NCBI GenBank assembly: GCA_028554755.1
Contig: JAPTOF010000010.1
Coordinates: 8,654,001 to 8,718,000 of the forward strand
DNA: 64,000 bases
Direction: 5' to 3'
From: Cordia subcordata
Taxonomy: Eukaryota; Streptophyta; Magnoliopsida; Boraginales; Cordiaceae
A model generated the notes under the pieces. It was not told the DNA's origin, searched no databases, and saw only the letters and a list, made by a program, of their open reading frames with translations. The translations under genes and the position numbers were made by a program. This document shows, one piece after another, positions 49,136-61,838 of the stretch. Position 1 is the first letter of the stretch; every line of letters starts with the position of its first letter.

Positions 49136-50990
49136 CAATTTTATTTTAACAGTTCATCTACTTTTAAATAAATCCTTATCTTAGAGAATCCTTAATTGAA
49201 TCTTAAGACTCCCTATTTTGTTTTCATCCAATGTCTTCGTTTATATTAATTACACATTATTTGAAGGGTAAAAAAAACCTTATTTCTCGTAATATGTCAT
49301 AAGTGTATGTTATTCATTTAGTCTCAAAGTATGCACAAAACCCTCTAGTTGTCCTTAAATGTAGAGCGTATATGACCCTTGAAATGAGAGGCCGTGACTA
49401 TTTTGAAATGACAAGATGGTAATATGCAATTTTGCATTTATACCAAAGGGTATAGGATGCCATTTAATTTACCTTACTTTAATATATTTTTGGGTAAAAT
49501 ACATTTTACTTTTCTGTGTTTTGACAATGTTGCATAAAATTTTTATATTTCAAACCTTTCTATTTAATAGCCCCATGTTAGAAAGAATGTTGCTAGTACC
49601 CCTTATGTTATAAGAAAATTACATAATCACTCCTGAAATTGGGTTCTATACAACATTATTTAACCATGAGGTTTTATCTAAGAGTTTTGAAACATAAAAG
49701 GTTTACACAACTTTGACAAAGCATTGGGGGTTTTATGCAATTTTTACAAAATATATGGGTGTAAAATTCAATTTGCTCTATATTTTTTGGTTTATATTAG
49801 TTAAGTCATGATACACTATCATTTTTTGGTTATTGATCATATCATTTTTATTTTTTAAAAGTAATTAGATATCTTTTTATCTATATTAACATATCATCAA
49901 AAAAGAAAGCAGATTTTTAATTATTAATATCATTTTTCAACTAATATTATTTAGCGATGGGATAATAGATTGGTGTTTCTTCCCTGAGGCAAACCTACAG
50001 TGGTGGCTCACGGTAGCGGCCGCCACACCGTAGTTTTTAACTTTTTTTATTTGTAAGTTAAAAAATATTTAATATGCATTTTTGCCACCTTTTTTTTTTT
50101 TTTCTGTTGCAAGGTGAAGCAGCATGACTCCGACTGTTTGACATAAAAAAAACCACTTTGATTGTTTGACATTAAAAAAATTCAAGCACTCATCAACTTA
50201 TTAGCATGCTGCTGCCACTCATCAAGTCATTAGCACTGCCACTGACATTAAAAAAATAAGGTTGTTATGATTATATAATTACAAATCATTTCATCTAATT
50301 TTTTTTAATTTTTAAATTCTTATAAACTACTCTCTTTTTAACTTATTAAACTTATTAAATATTTATTATGTCAGACTATTTCTCACAAATTACAACATTG
50401 TTCATCCATCACTGTCACAACAGTGACAAAGCTTCTTGCCTCATTAATTAGGTTAGTATTTACCTATAAACAAGATCCATCTATTTCTGGGTTCACCTCT
50501 TGCTAAGTATTTCAAATTAATTTTGGGTTTTCACTTGACCTTTTGATGATTATGGAGTTAGGTCCTCTTCAATAATAATTTTTTAATTAATATTTAATAT
50601 TTTCAATGATTATTGTTGTTGGGTAAAAGTATTTCATTTAGTGTTAGATTGTTCCATTGTGGGATATTGTCTGAGGAGCTTGCGATTGTGTAGAAATGTG
50701 ATATTCTTAGCCTTACCATTTGGATGTTTAGATGTGAAACTTTTTTTGTTGCTAAATAAGCAAAATGTTCATTACTTTTTTGTATATATATCAACAAGCG
50801 AGCTACAAAAACCTGTTCTCGTAATGCCCCAAGCTCGACAAATTGCACTATTCACGAGAGAACTTCTAAATTTCCTAAGTTTATACAATTTGGTTTTTAC
50901 ATTAAAAATAATGTTTGAAAAGATTTGTTCCTCCGTAAGCGCGTAGGAATGGATTCTTCAGTTCCATTCTGTCCAAACGTGGTAAATGTA
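49136..50990. other. Intergenic, counterpart of 9110-10975
   Basis: No supported gene. It keeps the AGCGGCCGCCACACCGTAG island at 50013-50031. The conserved 50640-50990 block holds short frames on both strands that I cannot name. Confidence 0.5.
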
Positions 50991-52400
50991 TGCGCAAAAG
51001 AACAAATTAAGAGCGGTGTGTTGAAATGAGTTGGTTCCAGCAGATTCAGTGAGCCATCTCAAAGCCTCAAACCAAAACAGTCGGTCTTGTTGAAACCAAG
51101 CAGTTCCTGCATCCTTTCCTCCAGATACGAGAAGTGAAAGAGCAATAACCAAAAATGTGATCCCTGTCTTCAATAGCATGGCTGACAGAATATACAATAT
51201 AATTTGGGTTAATATGCAAGCCCCAAGTAAGCATTCTAGATTTTGTTGGCAACTTATCCAACCAAAACTGCCATGAGCAGAATGAATGTTTGGGAATAGC
51301 ATGTTTGAACCACAGAACCAGACAGAGCAATGCTACTCGACTTTCAGGTGTTATGACTTCAATCAAAATATGAATGGTTAAAATGATTCTCTCATGTCAC
51401 TATGAGAAAAGACTGGATATGACAGGATCCTAACCCGATTTTAATGAGATCCCAAGCAGCGTGACATGTGGATGGCTCCTTCGAAGAATTAATCCAAAAG
51501 TCTCTCATACTTGACTTCTTTCATATTGATATAAGGAAAATTTTGACCATTTATGAGGTAGTATAAACATTTCAATCATCATGTTAATTTTTTTTTAAAA
51601 AAAATTGCTCTCTCATTACCCACTTTTTCTGAGATTTATTTCAAATGAATAGTTGAAATAAATTTAAGCAATACATGAATGGTTAAGATGATCTTTTTAT
51701 ATCAATACGAAAGAAATCCTGATATAAGAGATCCTAATCCAGTCTGATGAGGTCCCAAGGAGTGTGACACGTGAATGGCCCCTTCGAAGAGTTTAATCGG
51801 AAGGATCTTATCTAGCTCATTCTCTACATGTTCTGTTCGATAATGTCGAAGACAGGGTGCTCACCTGGCCATCGCCAAGAATTCTGATGTAAGAAGTCCT
51901 GGACCAGCGCATTACATTTGACCCTACAATCTGAGCAATATCTTCCCCAAAAGTAATGGTAAACGGACCCAAGGGGTGCCAGTTATCTTTTCAAAACAAT
52001 GTCTTGCGTCCGCCACCAATCATTTGTATTTTTTTAACAAAAAACTTTTTTAAAACATTCACCTCTATGAGATTTAATCGAGAAATTTTACGCCTAAAAG
52101 AGATAGTTTTAACCATTTGAACTATCGCTTAATTCACATCACCAATCTAGTGTATAATACAGTGCATGGCCACATCCCTAAGTTGAAGCATATTCCAACA
52201 AGACCAGGAATGTTTGCTGGAAAATGGCAGGTCCCAAATACTGTGGTGCTTCAGATAATTCAATGAGATCCACTCCGACCAAAATTGTTTTCTGTTTAGT
52301 ATGCAAAATCCATAAGTATTTCGTGATCGCTGCCTTGTTAGATGTGAAACAAGTACGCTGATATATAGGGTCAACTTGATATTGCTGCTGCTATCTGCTG
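50958..52400 (-). pseudogene. LINE ORF2 C-terminal fragment, unit 2 copy
   Basis: Reading on the minus strand, 52147-52374 gives FWSEWISLNYLKHHSIWDLP and SWSCWNMLQLRDVA, the region before the zinc-binding domain of plant LINE ORF2. 51067-51366 gives VLWFKHAIPKHSF, then KLPTKSRMLTWGL and HAIEDRDHIFGYCSFTSRIW, the zf-RVT domain with its Cys/His pattern. 50958-51050 continues with LFFCAYIYHVWTEWN. Frames change several times. This copy lacks the CACTA element found in unit 1 and so shows the uninterrupted order. Confidence 0.8.
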
Positions 52401-52619
52401 TTACGATTATAAAATTTTTTTAAAATATTGAAATTAAATTTAATTGTTGATAAAAGTTGTTTTGTTATTTGGTAAATTTTGTTTTTCAATAAAAAAACAT
52501 TTCATGATTTCTTTGGTTAAGATTGTTGTTTATGATTTATTCCTTTAACTTCAACATTTTAGATTTTTTGCTTTAAATTTCTTAAAATTTTTAATTTTAA
52601 TTTTTAAAATTTTAAATTC

Positions 52620-52680
52620 TAATTTTATTTAAATAATATATTTAATTTTTAACTATAAATGAATATGCTGTGACTTTTCC

Positions 52681-52719
<39 letters not shown>

Positions 52720-54671
52720 AACCTGCTGTATGTTGTAATTATTGTAAGTAATAAAGAGTATATATATAAATCTCTTATTTGGAAAACACAATTTGATAAG
52801 AGTAGCATAGCTGATGCTTTACCCAAGCCCCATTTTTGCGCCTCTCAAAACTTAGCTCTATTCATAACCAAACAATTTATGTACATGTTTTTTTTTTAAC
52901 CTACTACTATTTATACAGCTAAACCTCAATCTCATACAACCTCATAGAAACTAGAGTATATCCCGTGTAATGCATAGGAAAAATTTGTATTTTTAATATC
53001 TTTATTTGTTATTGATGGTCAATTTTTATATTTTATATTAGGATAAAATATAAATACATCTCTTAGAATTTAATTTGATCTCTTAGAATTTAATTTATAA
53101 CGAGTTTTCAATACTAATAATGTTTTGTGAGAAATTTTTAGCAATTGAATGAAATATTTAAATTGAGAAAGTAAAATAAAAGATAATCTAATATAAAAAG
53201 TAGTAAAAGATTTTCTGAATCTTATTTTAGATAAGAAAATAGTACTATTAGCTAGCATAATGACATGTGACATATATTAAAGGATCATGTATCTTCTTTT
53301 ATATAATATATAAGTTATTACATGATGTATTTGATGATATATTATGATTCATGAAATTACTTGCTCTGAGTTGGACAGCTAAATCTCGAAGTTCAACATT
53401 GTGAATTTATAATTTTGAGTTCTGCATTTCTCATAAAGATTATTATTTCTTGACCAAGTAATAAGTGCCATATTTAATTCCCTCTAATTCTTGAAAGTGT
53501 TGCACACTTGCTCCCTTATTTACTTAACTCTGTTCAAATTAATTAACCAAAATCTATAAATGACTAAGATCATAAGGGGATAGTCTATTTATCTTAGAAG
53601 CACAAGGTTTACATACACTTACAAAAAATTACAGGATGATAGGGAACTATTTACTCTATATAAAATATTATTGACTTTTTGAAAAAAGGCACACCAGGAA
53701 TGCGTGTAGAGCACGTTATGTTATTTCCGACGGAAAACAACACCTCTATTACCTCTATAATGCAAAAATACGACCAAAAAGGTAAGTCAACAATTCTTTT
53801 GAAAATAAGGGGTATATCTCCTATTTTAGAAGCACAAAAATAATACAAACTTACAAAAAATCACAAGGAATAAGACAAAATGTATCCTTTCGATTAGGGA
53901 TGAATATGAGTTGGTTAAACTAACCAAACCAACATGAAATAATGACAAATTAGGATTGGTTTGATTATTTTACAAGGTTAAAACCCAATTAGTTAATTTC
54001 AAGTCAAAATCAATTGGTTTAATTTGGTTTGAAATAAATCCACAAACCAAAATAAAACAAACCAAACCAAATTATATTCATTCTTAATTTTATGTATATA
54101 TATTCATCTTTAATTTTATATATTTTAGGAGTCAAACCCATAGACAATATTTTCAAACTTTGACCATCAAGCTATAACTATACTTGTCCTTTGTTTTAAT
54201 GATAAAATCTTATGACATTAAATTTGTAATATAGATAGTACATCAAGTTTTTTTTTATTATGAAATTTGAGTTGTTTAAATTTTTTAGAAAAATCGAAAA
54301 CCAAACCAAAGCAGTATGTTGGTTTGGTTTGGTTATTACCAATAAAAAAAAAACTATTTGATTTGTTTTAAATGTAAACTAATTAGTTTTAATTTAATTT
54401 AAAATACGCTTTACCAAAACTATGTACACTCTTACTTTCAGAAAAGTAAAACCAATTGATTTCTGATGGAAATAGGAATACTACATTTCAAAGTCTCATC
54501 CTCTTGGAGAAAAGGTTAGAGAGCAACTAGTGTTAATTGGTGCGTAAAAACTCTGCTCATAAGATTATAACGTTTAATATAGTTTACATGAGAAACAGAA
54601 AACATTGACTAATAAATTACAGACAAATCCAAGCTTGTCCTTGCTATGTTCTTCGAGAGAGCATAGAGATA
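52620..54671. repeat. UGT 3'-flank repeat, copy C
   Basis: It aligns with copies A and B and lacks both the copia element and the 19458-19932 MITE. A TA microsatellite is at 52684-52714. Up to about 54200 it resembles copy A more (for example GGAGTCAAACCC). From about 54240 it is almost identical to copy B. Confidence 0.75.
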
Positions 54672-56056
54672 TTACAGTGTCTCCAGAAACATTTTCAAAT
54701 TGTTATATGAAGAGCCACCTTCTTTAACAGCTTCCGCAGCCAAATCCCTCCATTTTTCAGCATTCGTTCTTATCTGATCCCTTTCCTCTCCATCTCCCAT
54801 TACTATTTCTAAGCATCTTGCTATCTCCTTCCTCTCAACCACCCCTTCTTGGTTGGCTTTTGCTCTCACCCCATTGCCCCACACCTCTTCCACAAGCTTC
54901 GCATTTGTGGGCTGGTCTGCAAACTGTGGACACCCCACAATCGGCACACCGGAAATCATACTCTCCATTGTTGAATTCCAACCACAGTGTGTCAGAAAGC
55001 ACCCCACTGACTTATGAAAAAGTACTTCTAGTTGTGCACACCATGAGACTATTAATCCCTTTTCTGTCAACTTATCTTTCTGATCAATCAATACCTTTAC
55101 TTCTTCGCTATCCGGTGATGATCTTATCACCCAAAAAATGGCTTACCACTTTGCACCAAGCCATGCAATATCTCTTCGTTCTGCTCTTTCTTTATCTGCG
55201 CTAAGCTTCCAAATGAAACATACACCACGGAACCCTCTTCCCCCACGTCCAACCACTTGAGATACTCCTTGTCTTTTTCGAACAAATTGCAGCCGAAGGA
55301 ATTGTCTGACGGATCAGTCCCATCGGAGAAAGCTGATGGAATCAATGGCCCTATGGCTATGATATCTATGTTTGCAATTGCTTTGAGTTGTTCTCTTTCC
55401 AGGGCATCAAAACTGTTGACTAGTACACAGGGTTTAGGGTCTTGTTCCAGGGCTTTTATGTGTTCTTCGAAACATTGCACCATAGCCGAGTAGAATTGAT
55501 TTGTAGGGAACAAGAAGGTATTAATATCGTTACCCGAAAACAATGGCAATCCAGGCAACTCAATGGAGATGGAGGAATCAATGTTCGTGGAAATACCATC
55601 ATGGCTGTTGAAGATGCGGTGGAAAATGGAAAACGAAGTGGCGCACTGGATAAAAACCAAAGCGGACGGCACGTGCACCTCACGCGCCACCGTGGCGGCC
55701 CACGGCAACGTGATTGCATACAACACGAAGCTAACGGGGCGGCCTTCGTCTGAGAGATTTCTCAGGAGGGTTGCCACAGTTTGAGAACCGACATGCTTGA
55801 GATCATCCATGTATTTGACCAAATCAAAGTTGCTCTTCGAGGGCTCATCGTCGTAGCCATCGGAGAAAGAGGCGTAGGACAGGCCAGGGTAGGTGGGGAG
55901 GGGGGCCTTCATGCGGCGGAGGCCGAGAATGGTGGTGGCGAAGGTGACGCGCGCGCCATTCCGGGCGAGGATCTTTGCGAGTTGTAGTGTTGGGTTGACG
56001 TGGCCTTGGGCAGGCAGTGAGAGGACGAGAAAATGGTGGTGGTGGTGGTAGCTCAT
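54672..56056 (-). pseudogene. UDP-glycosyltransferase (UGT75-type) with one-base frameshift, copy C
   Basis: This copy is nearly identical to the intact gene at 21030-22415. Only two residues differ in the first 308 (Ile to Val at positions 11 and 20), and the last 151 are the same. A run of seven A in the intact gene (plus strand, 21491-21497) is six here (about 55133-55138). The frame therefore leaves GKPFF at residue 308 and stops two codons later, removing the whole PSPG sugar-donor box. The downstream frame (54672-55130) remains clean, so the lesion is recent. No re-initiation signal is evident. A product would lack donor binding. A sequencing or assembly slip in the homopolymer is the main alternative. 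Confidence 0.9.
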
Positions 56057-57596
56057 GGTTTGCTTATCAGTAGTTTGTTAGTTTTTCGGCAACAATATGA
56101 AGATGTTTATATATTTTGTTAAACCATTCCCTAAGTAATTAAACTCAAAACTCACATTCAAATGAGATAATATTAATTACTTGTGCTATCTATTAATCTT
56201 GAGGATCCAATCACTAGCTTATACGAAAGAGACATTTGAGTCGGCAACTTTGACTATGGGATCATGATTTGGTTATGGTTACTATCGTCAGCGATGACTG
56301 CAAGGTATGGAACAGCAGAATCAGCATCAAATCAGAAATTTATGGTCGGCGGGTGGAAATTTATTTATATATTTAAATAAAAGTTATGGTCAAACTAATA
56401 TTAAATAAAATAAGATTTTCTTTTTCCTAATATAAGAGAGACAACGCGCATATAACAATGATTTGCAACAACAAATGTAACTGGTATGAGAAATTTTAAA
56501 TATTATTGAAAAGCGAACATATATTATTTAGCAAGATAATATAAAATTATGTAAAGAATATTGATTTAGTTGATAAAATTAAGCTCTTTTTTTCTTTATG
56601 AATTTATCTAGCTAAAAAAAATTATATGTAAAAAACTCCCTAAATAAATTCTTTATGAAACAAATTTTCAAATTTATGAACTTTTTTAAATTTATCTTAT
56701 AAGAAAAAAAAAACTCTAAGTACATATATAACTAGTAAAATAAATAAATTAAATATCACTAAATTTTATTTTCTAAAATTTCTTATTTATTATAAAAATT
56801 TAATCACTAAAATATTATCGAGAAGAACATGTATACTAAAAAAGCCACCATAAAAGGAGTTTTAGACCAAAAAAAAGAGGGGAGAACAAATATTTAAGGG
56901 GGCCAATAATTTTTGGAATAAACTAATATATAAGGTATTGAAGCTTAGGGGCCAATATGAAGATGTTTATATGTTTTGTTAAACCTCTCTCCTCATAATT
57001 CAACTCAGATTTCACATTTAAGAAAGATAATATCCACTATTTGAGCTATGTATTAATCTTGAGAATCCAATTACTAGCTTACAATAGGAAAGAGACATTT
57101 GAGTCGGCAACTTTGACTATTGGATCATGATTTGGATATGGTTACTATCGTCGGCGATGACTGGCGGGCATGGAACAGCAGAATCAGAATCAAAATCAGA
57201 AATTTATGGTTGGCGGGTAGAAATTTATTTATATATTTAAATAAAAATTATGGTCAAATTAATATTAAATAAAATAATAAAATTTTCTTTTTTTCCTAAT
57301 ATAAGATAGACAACGCGTTTATAACAATGATTTACAACAACAAATGTTACTGGTATGAGATATTTTAAACATTATTGAAATATGAACATATATTATTTAG
57401 CAAAATAATATAAAATTATGTAAAGAATATTGATTTAGTTGATGAAATTAAGCTCTTTTCTTCTTTATGAAATTATCTAGCTAAATAAATTATACGTAAA
57501 AAATCTCCTTAAATAAATTCTTTATGAAATTTTTTTTCAAATTTATGAACTTGTTTAAATTTATCTTATAAGGAAGAAAACTCTAAATACATATGT
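56057..57596. repeat. Tandemly duplicated UGT upstream region
   Basis: 56090-56950 and 56951-57596 are two diverged copies of the region represented once in unit 1 (22452-23080). Both begin CAATATGAAGATGTTTATAT and include the landmark GAGACATTTGAGTCGGC (56228, 57091). The joint is at about 56945-56955 (AAGCTTAGGGGCCAATATG). Confidence 0.85.
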
Positions 57597-57997
57597 TGTT
57601 AACACAACAAATAAATAAATCAATATCCTCTCTACAAGCTTAAGCTTTTAGATGAGGTGGTAACTCTAACATGGTATCAGAGCCTGAAAGCCAAACGGCA
57701 CAAGTTCAATCCTTACTGCCACCCATTTGAAAAATATTAAATTGTCCACGTTAAATTGTTCACGTGTAAGCTTTAAACAAATTACGTTGCACGTGAGGGG
57801 TTGTGTTAACACAACAAATAAATAAATCAATATGTGAGGGGTTGTGTTAACACAACAAATAAATAAATCAATATCCTCTCTACAAGCTTAAGCTTTTAAA
57901 TGAGGTTGCACGTGAGGGGGTGTGTTAACACAACAAATAAATAAATCAATATCCTCTCTACAAGTTTAAGCTTTTAGATGAGGTGGTAACTCTAACA
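57597..57997 (+). mobile_element. TRIM retrotransposon with 75-bp LTRs
   Basis: Two terminal repeats of 75 bases (57597-57671 and 57923-57997) begin TGTTAACACAAC and end GGTAACTCTAACA. The primer-binding site TGGTATCAGAGCC (57672-57684), an exact plant tRNA-iMet match, follows the first one. A purine-rich GTGAGGGGG tract precedes the last one. The target TATGT is duplicated at 57592-57596 and 57998-58002. The unit 1 paralog near 23080-23090 (TACATATGTGACTAG) is empty. Two extra partial LTR copies lie inside (about 57803-57833 and 57844-57905). There is no coding capacity. Confidence 0.92.
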
Positions 57998-58002
57998 TAT
58001 GT

Positions 58003-59788
58003 AACTAAAAAAATAAATAAATAAAAGATTACTAAAATTTATTTTTTTGAAATTACTTATTTATTACAACAAATTAATCACTAAAATATCAACTACATAG
58101 AAGAACTTGTATACTAAAAAAGTCACTACAGAAGTAGTTTTAGACCAAAAAATGAAGGGAGAACAAATATTTAAGGGGCCCCATAATAATTTTTTGCACA
58201 AACTAATATATAAGTTATTGAAGCTTCGAGGCCTCGCGGGCCACCTGGTTCAACCCCCAGTAAGGAAGCATGCATGGGTTTTGGCGTCCATGTTGTGGTT
58301 GATATTTCGTATCACTATAACTTTATAAATAAGATGTAACAAATATAATTATTTTAATTTTTTTAAATATGAATTATAGCATTATAAGATTATAAATAAA
58401 TATCGATACATATGGGCTGTACGATGGTTTTGGTGGAATAGATTAGGATATATGAAATCTTGGTCAAATTTGCAATTGTTGAGGTTCCCTCTATCCGCTT
58501 AAAGTCTTGAGGATAAATGCTTGTTTGACCGTGCTTTTTACCAAAAACTGATTATAATATGCAATTAATGAGAATTAATTCTATGACTACTTAGAGACCA
58601 TAAGGTCTTTAGTTGACCGTGCTTTTTCTGGGTATTTATAAATAATTATTTTTATTTTGGGTATTTATAATAAGCACAACCAAGCTGTAATAAGTACTTC
58701 TGTAGCTGTTTATTACAGTGAAAGAAAAAGACTTTATTTGGTTTATTTGTGACATTTAGTTATTTAGTTTTAGAGTTTCGATTGGTAAAGCACCGGTTTA
58801 GAGTATTCTTGACCAAAAGCAATTAACAGGTTGGTCTTATGTTTAAAAGTATTAAACTTTTGCCTGTTTTAAGGGTAATATTAAAATTTTGAAATATGTA
58901 ATATTTTTTTTGGAAAAAAAAACCAACTTCGTTAATCTAAAATTATCTTCTCAAAAATGTTATTTTCCTGAAAACTTCCTACATGGAACTTATGATTTTT
59001 TAACTTTGACTTTTGACCTAATTTTAAAAAAATAATAATAAACAAAACGAATTAATTTTATCTTTAAACTTATAAAAATATTTTTAAATATCTAAAAATT
59101 AAGCCAAATAGAACCCAAAGTATCATAATATTCAATAGGGTAAAATACATTGGATCCCCTGTAGTCTATCATAGTGCACAAAACCCTTCCAGTGGTCCCA
59201 AAAGTCTCATAACATGCCTCTGCGGTGAATAAAAGTTTCATGTGCACCCTCTATTGTCTACACTCCTCTAATGATGTTAAAAATTTACTACATAAAGACA
59301 TTAACAGTCTTACCTATTCATTTAATTTTCTTTTCTTTTTTTTTTGGGGGTCAAACATGTGCATTACTTTTACTTCTCCGTTGCTCGACCCTTCAAGCGG
59401 CAAAGTTCGATTCTTTATTTCTTTCTTTTTCTTTTTTACTTATACGCTTTCACTCTTTATTCTTTTTGTTATGACTTTTTGCTCCATTTCTTTTATTTAT
59501 TTATTTATTTATTTTTGGTTGATCAAGATTTTTTTTTTTTTGGGGTCAATTTGCACTTAAAGACAATATGACAATCTGAATGTGCATTTAAACTTATACA
59601 TTCTATTACATGGCTTTCGTTCTACTTAATCTGATTTCATCCATTGTTTTGGAAGCCTTTTAATTTTTCAGTCTTGATATAAGTTTTGAGATCTTTTATC
59701 TGTTTTCTATTTTTTCATATTTTTATGCACTCAATTAAATAGCAAACTTGTATCACAGGCACTTAGCCAATTACTCGTGTATGCATTT

Positions 59789-59834
<46 letters not shown>

Positions 59835-60397
59835 GCTTGTATTCTGAAAATTAATATTTTATTTTTGTTAATTATTATATACGTGTTTAACTAGAAACAA
59901 AGAAAAAAAATTAAATGAAAGTGTAAGACTATTAATGTTTTTTCGTATGAATTTTTAACACCAGGAATTAAGATAGTAGGGGGTGCATATGAAACTTTTA
60001 TTCACCACAAAGACTTGTTATAAAATTTTTAACACTGTAAAAAAGTTTTGTACACTTATGACATATCATTAAAAAAAATCTAATACATTTTACCTTAGTC
60101 AATATAGTGCCGTATCTCAGTTGCACAACTATTTTTGAAATATAATTTCATCAAGTTGCTAGCAAGGTAGAAAACGATTTGATGGCTGTGGGACATGCCA
60201 TTGAAAACTTTCCCTATAAGTGCATGGTCGCTGGACCCGTGCCAATGTGCTATTCATAAGATGGATAAATTTTAAGTTGTCTTAAATCAATGTTACTTTT
60301 TTTAGATGAACATATTTTACATTCTATTAGGTCTTATTAATATTTTATATTTATCTTAATATCATTAAGTGATATAAAATTATAATTATTAAATTTA
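58003..60397. other. Intergenic, counterpart of 23085-25425
   Basis: Non-coding and collinear with unit 1. A TA microsatellite of about 40 bases (59792-59831) sits where unit 1 has only ATATAT, so it expanded here. Open frames at 59225-59571 come from T-rich sequence. Confidence 0.65.
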
Positions 60398-61838
60398 AAA
60401 AGATGCATGTAATTAGTTCTTTAATTCACATATTTTTTTTCTGTATCACTATGTAAATATTAATGTCATTATCAAGGAGTGGCTTAAGGGTAAAGTAACT
60501 AAAATCATCGCTTTAGGTCCTAAAATATTGAACCCAAAATTTAAAAAAAAATAAGTTATCATAATTAAAAGTCTAATTTAGCTTTTTTTATAACTAGCCA
60601 AGGTCTACTAATTAACATCTAATAAGTATCATATCCTTCCTTTTTCGTGTTAATTAGTGAATTACAATTATATTATTATGTTTTCCACAAAAACCTATTA
60701 GTTCTCTCGAGTCATCTCCAAATAAAATTGTTATTTCTAACACTAAGTCATGGAATATTATTTAAATAACTTTTTTAATTTTTAACCTTTACCAATGCCC
60801 ACACTATCTATTTTTTATTGCGATTAACTCCGTTGAAATCCCTTTCTTCAATATCATTGTTTACTTCTATAAAATTCTAATTATATTTTAGTTTTGAATA
60901 TTCTTCACTATATTTTAATCTTTACAATCTTTTTTCCTCAACTCTCTTTAGTCTTTATTATATTTCTCTCACATAACAAGGCAAAGATTTTTTTTTTTTT
61001 CTTGTAGAGAAATATTATCATTCCATTGGATGGCTCTCAAGAAGTGATCCTTTTTGTAATGAAACTTTCATTACTAGGTTCTATTATTTTAGACAAGAGA
61101 GTGTAATATAGTGAGAGCACCCCTCACTTGGGACTGATAGGTCTCGAGTTCAAGTCATCATTTGGGGTAAGTAGAGAACTACCGGTAATTCTATTTAAAA
61201 AGAACGAAGAGAAAAAAAAAGTTCTATTATTTTAACTTTTAAACGTTTTTATATTACTCTTTAATTTATATTCTTTTTGGTATATTTAGTTTTCTGTAAT
61301 TCATAATAATTTAAATAAGACAACTAGAAATAACAGGCCTCGTATTATACATTGGCTTTAGGCCTCCTTATCTCTTAAGTCACTTCTAGCCATGATAACC
61401 TATTTACTAAAATAAATGTCATTGTCGACTTTATTTCTTTTAAGACATAATTTTGCACTTCACTCTAATATAATAATGCTCAAGAAGTTATCAAATGGTT
61501 CACTAAATAAACTATCATAACTTAGCACTATTTCCAAAAAAAAGAAAAAGAATATTACATGTTGGTTCATAGTGATCCAATCAAGTATTGACAAATGGTT
61601 GAAAGAATTTTAGAGGAAAAAGAACAGTACCAATTTTACCAGCTTTAGAGTGTATATATAGAAGTTGTTATAATAAAATTCTAAAATTTTTATTTTTCAT
61701 GATGATGTCATGTGTCATTTAAATAATTTTGAACTTGAAAATAATGATATTTTGTATGGACAATTTGGATCTTAATAATTCTTCTTTTTCTTTCTCAAAT
61801 AATATGTTTTGTTTTCTTCTCTCTCTCTCTCTCTTTTT
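60398..61838. mobile_element. 1.4-kb insert carrying an inverted copy of the 3759-4455 repeat
   Basis: Unit 1 (25430) and the second local copy (28000) run straight from TTATTAAATTT to TTTTTTAATTTAAGC, whereas this region has 1.4 kb between. 60474-61392 contains the reverse complement of the 3759-4455 family. At 61095-61200 a stretch with AGTGAGAGCACC and GAGTTCAAGTC resembles RNA polymerase III A and B boxes and could be a tRNA-derived SINE piece, but this is weak. Exact borders are not settled. Confidence 0.5.

Noticed and set aside
61095..61200. tRNA gene or complete SINE suggested by A/B-box-like words
   Set aside because: No cloverleaf can be drawn and no poly-A or target duplication was found; noted only as a possible SINE piece.
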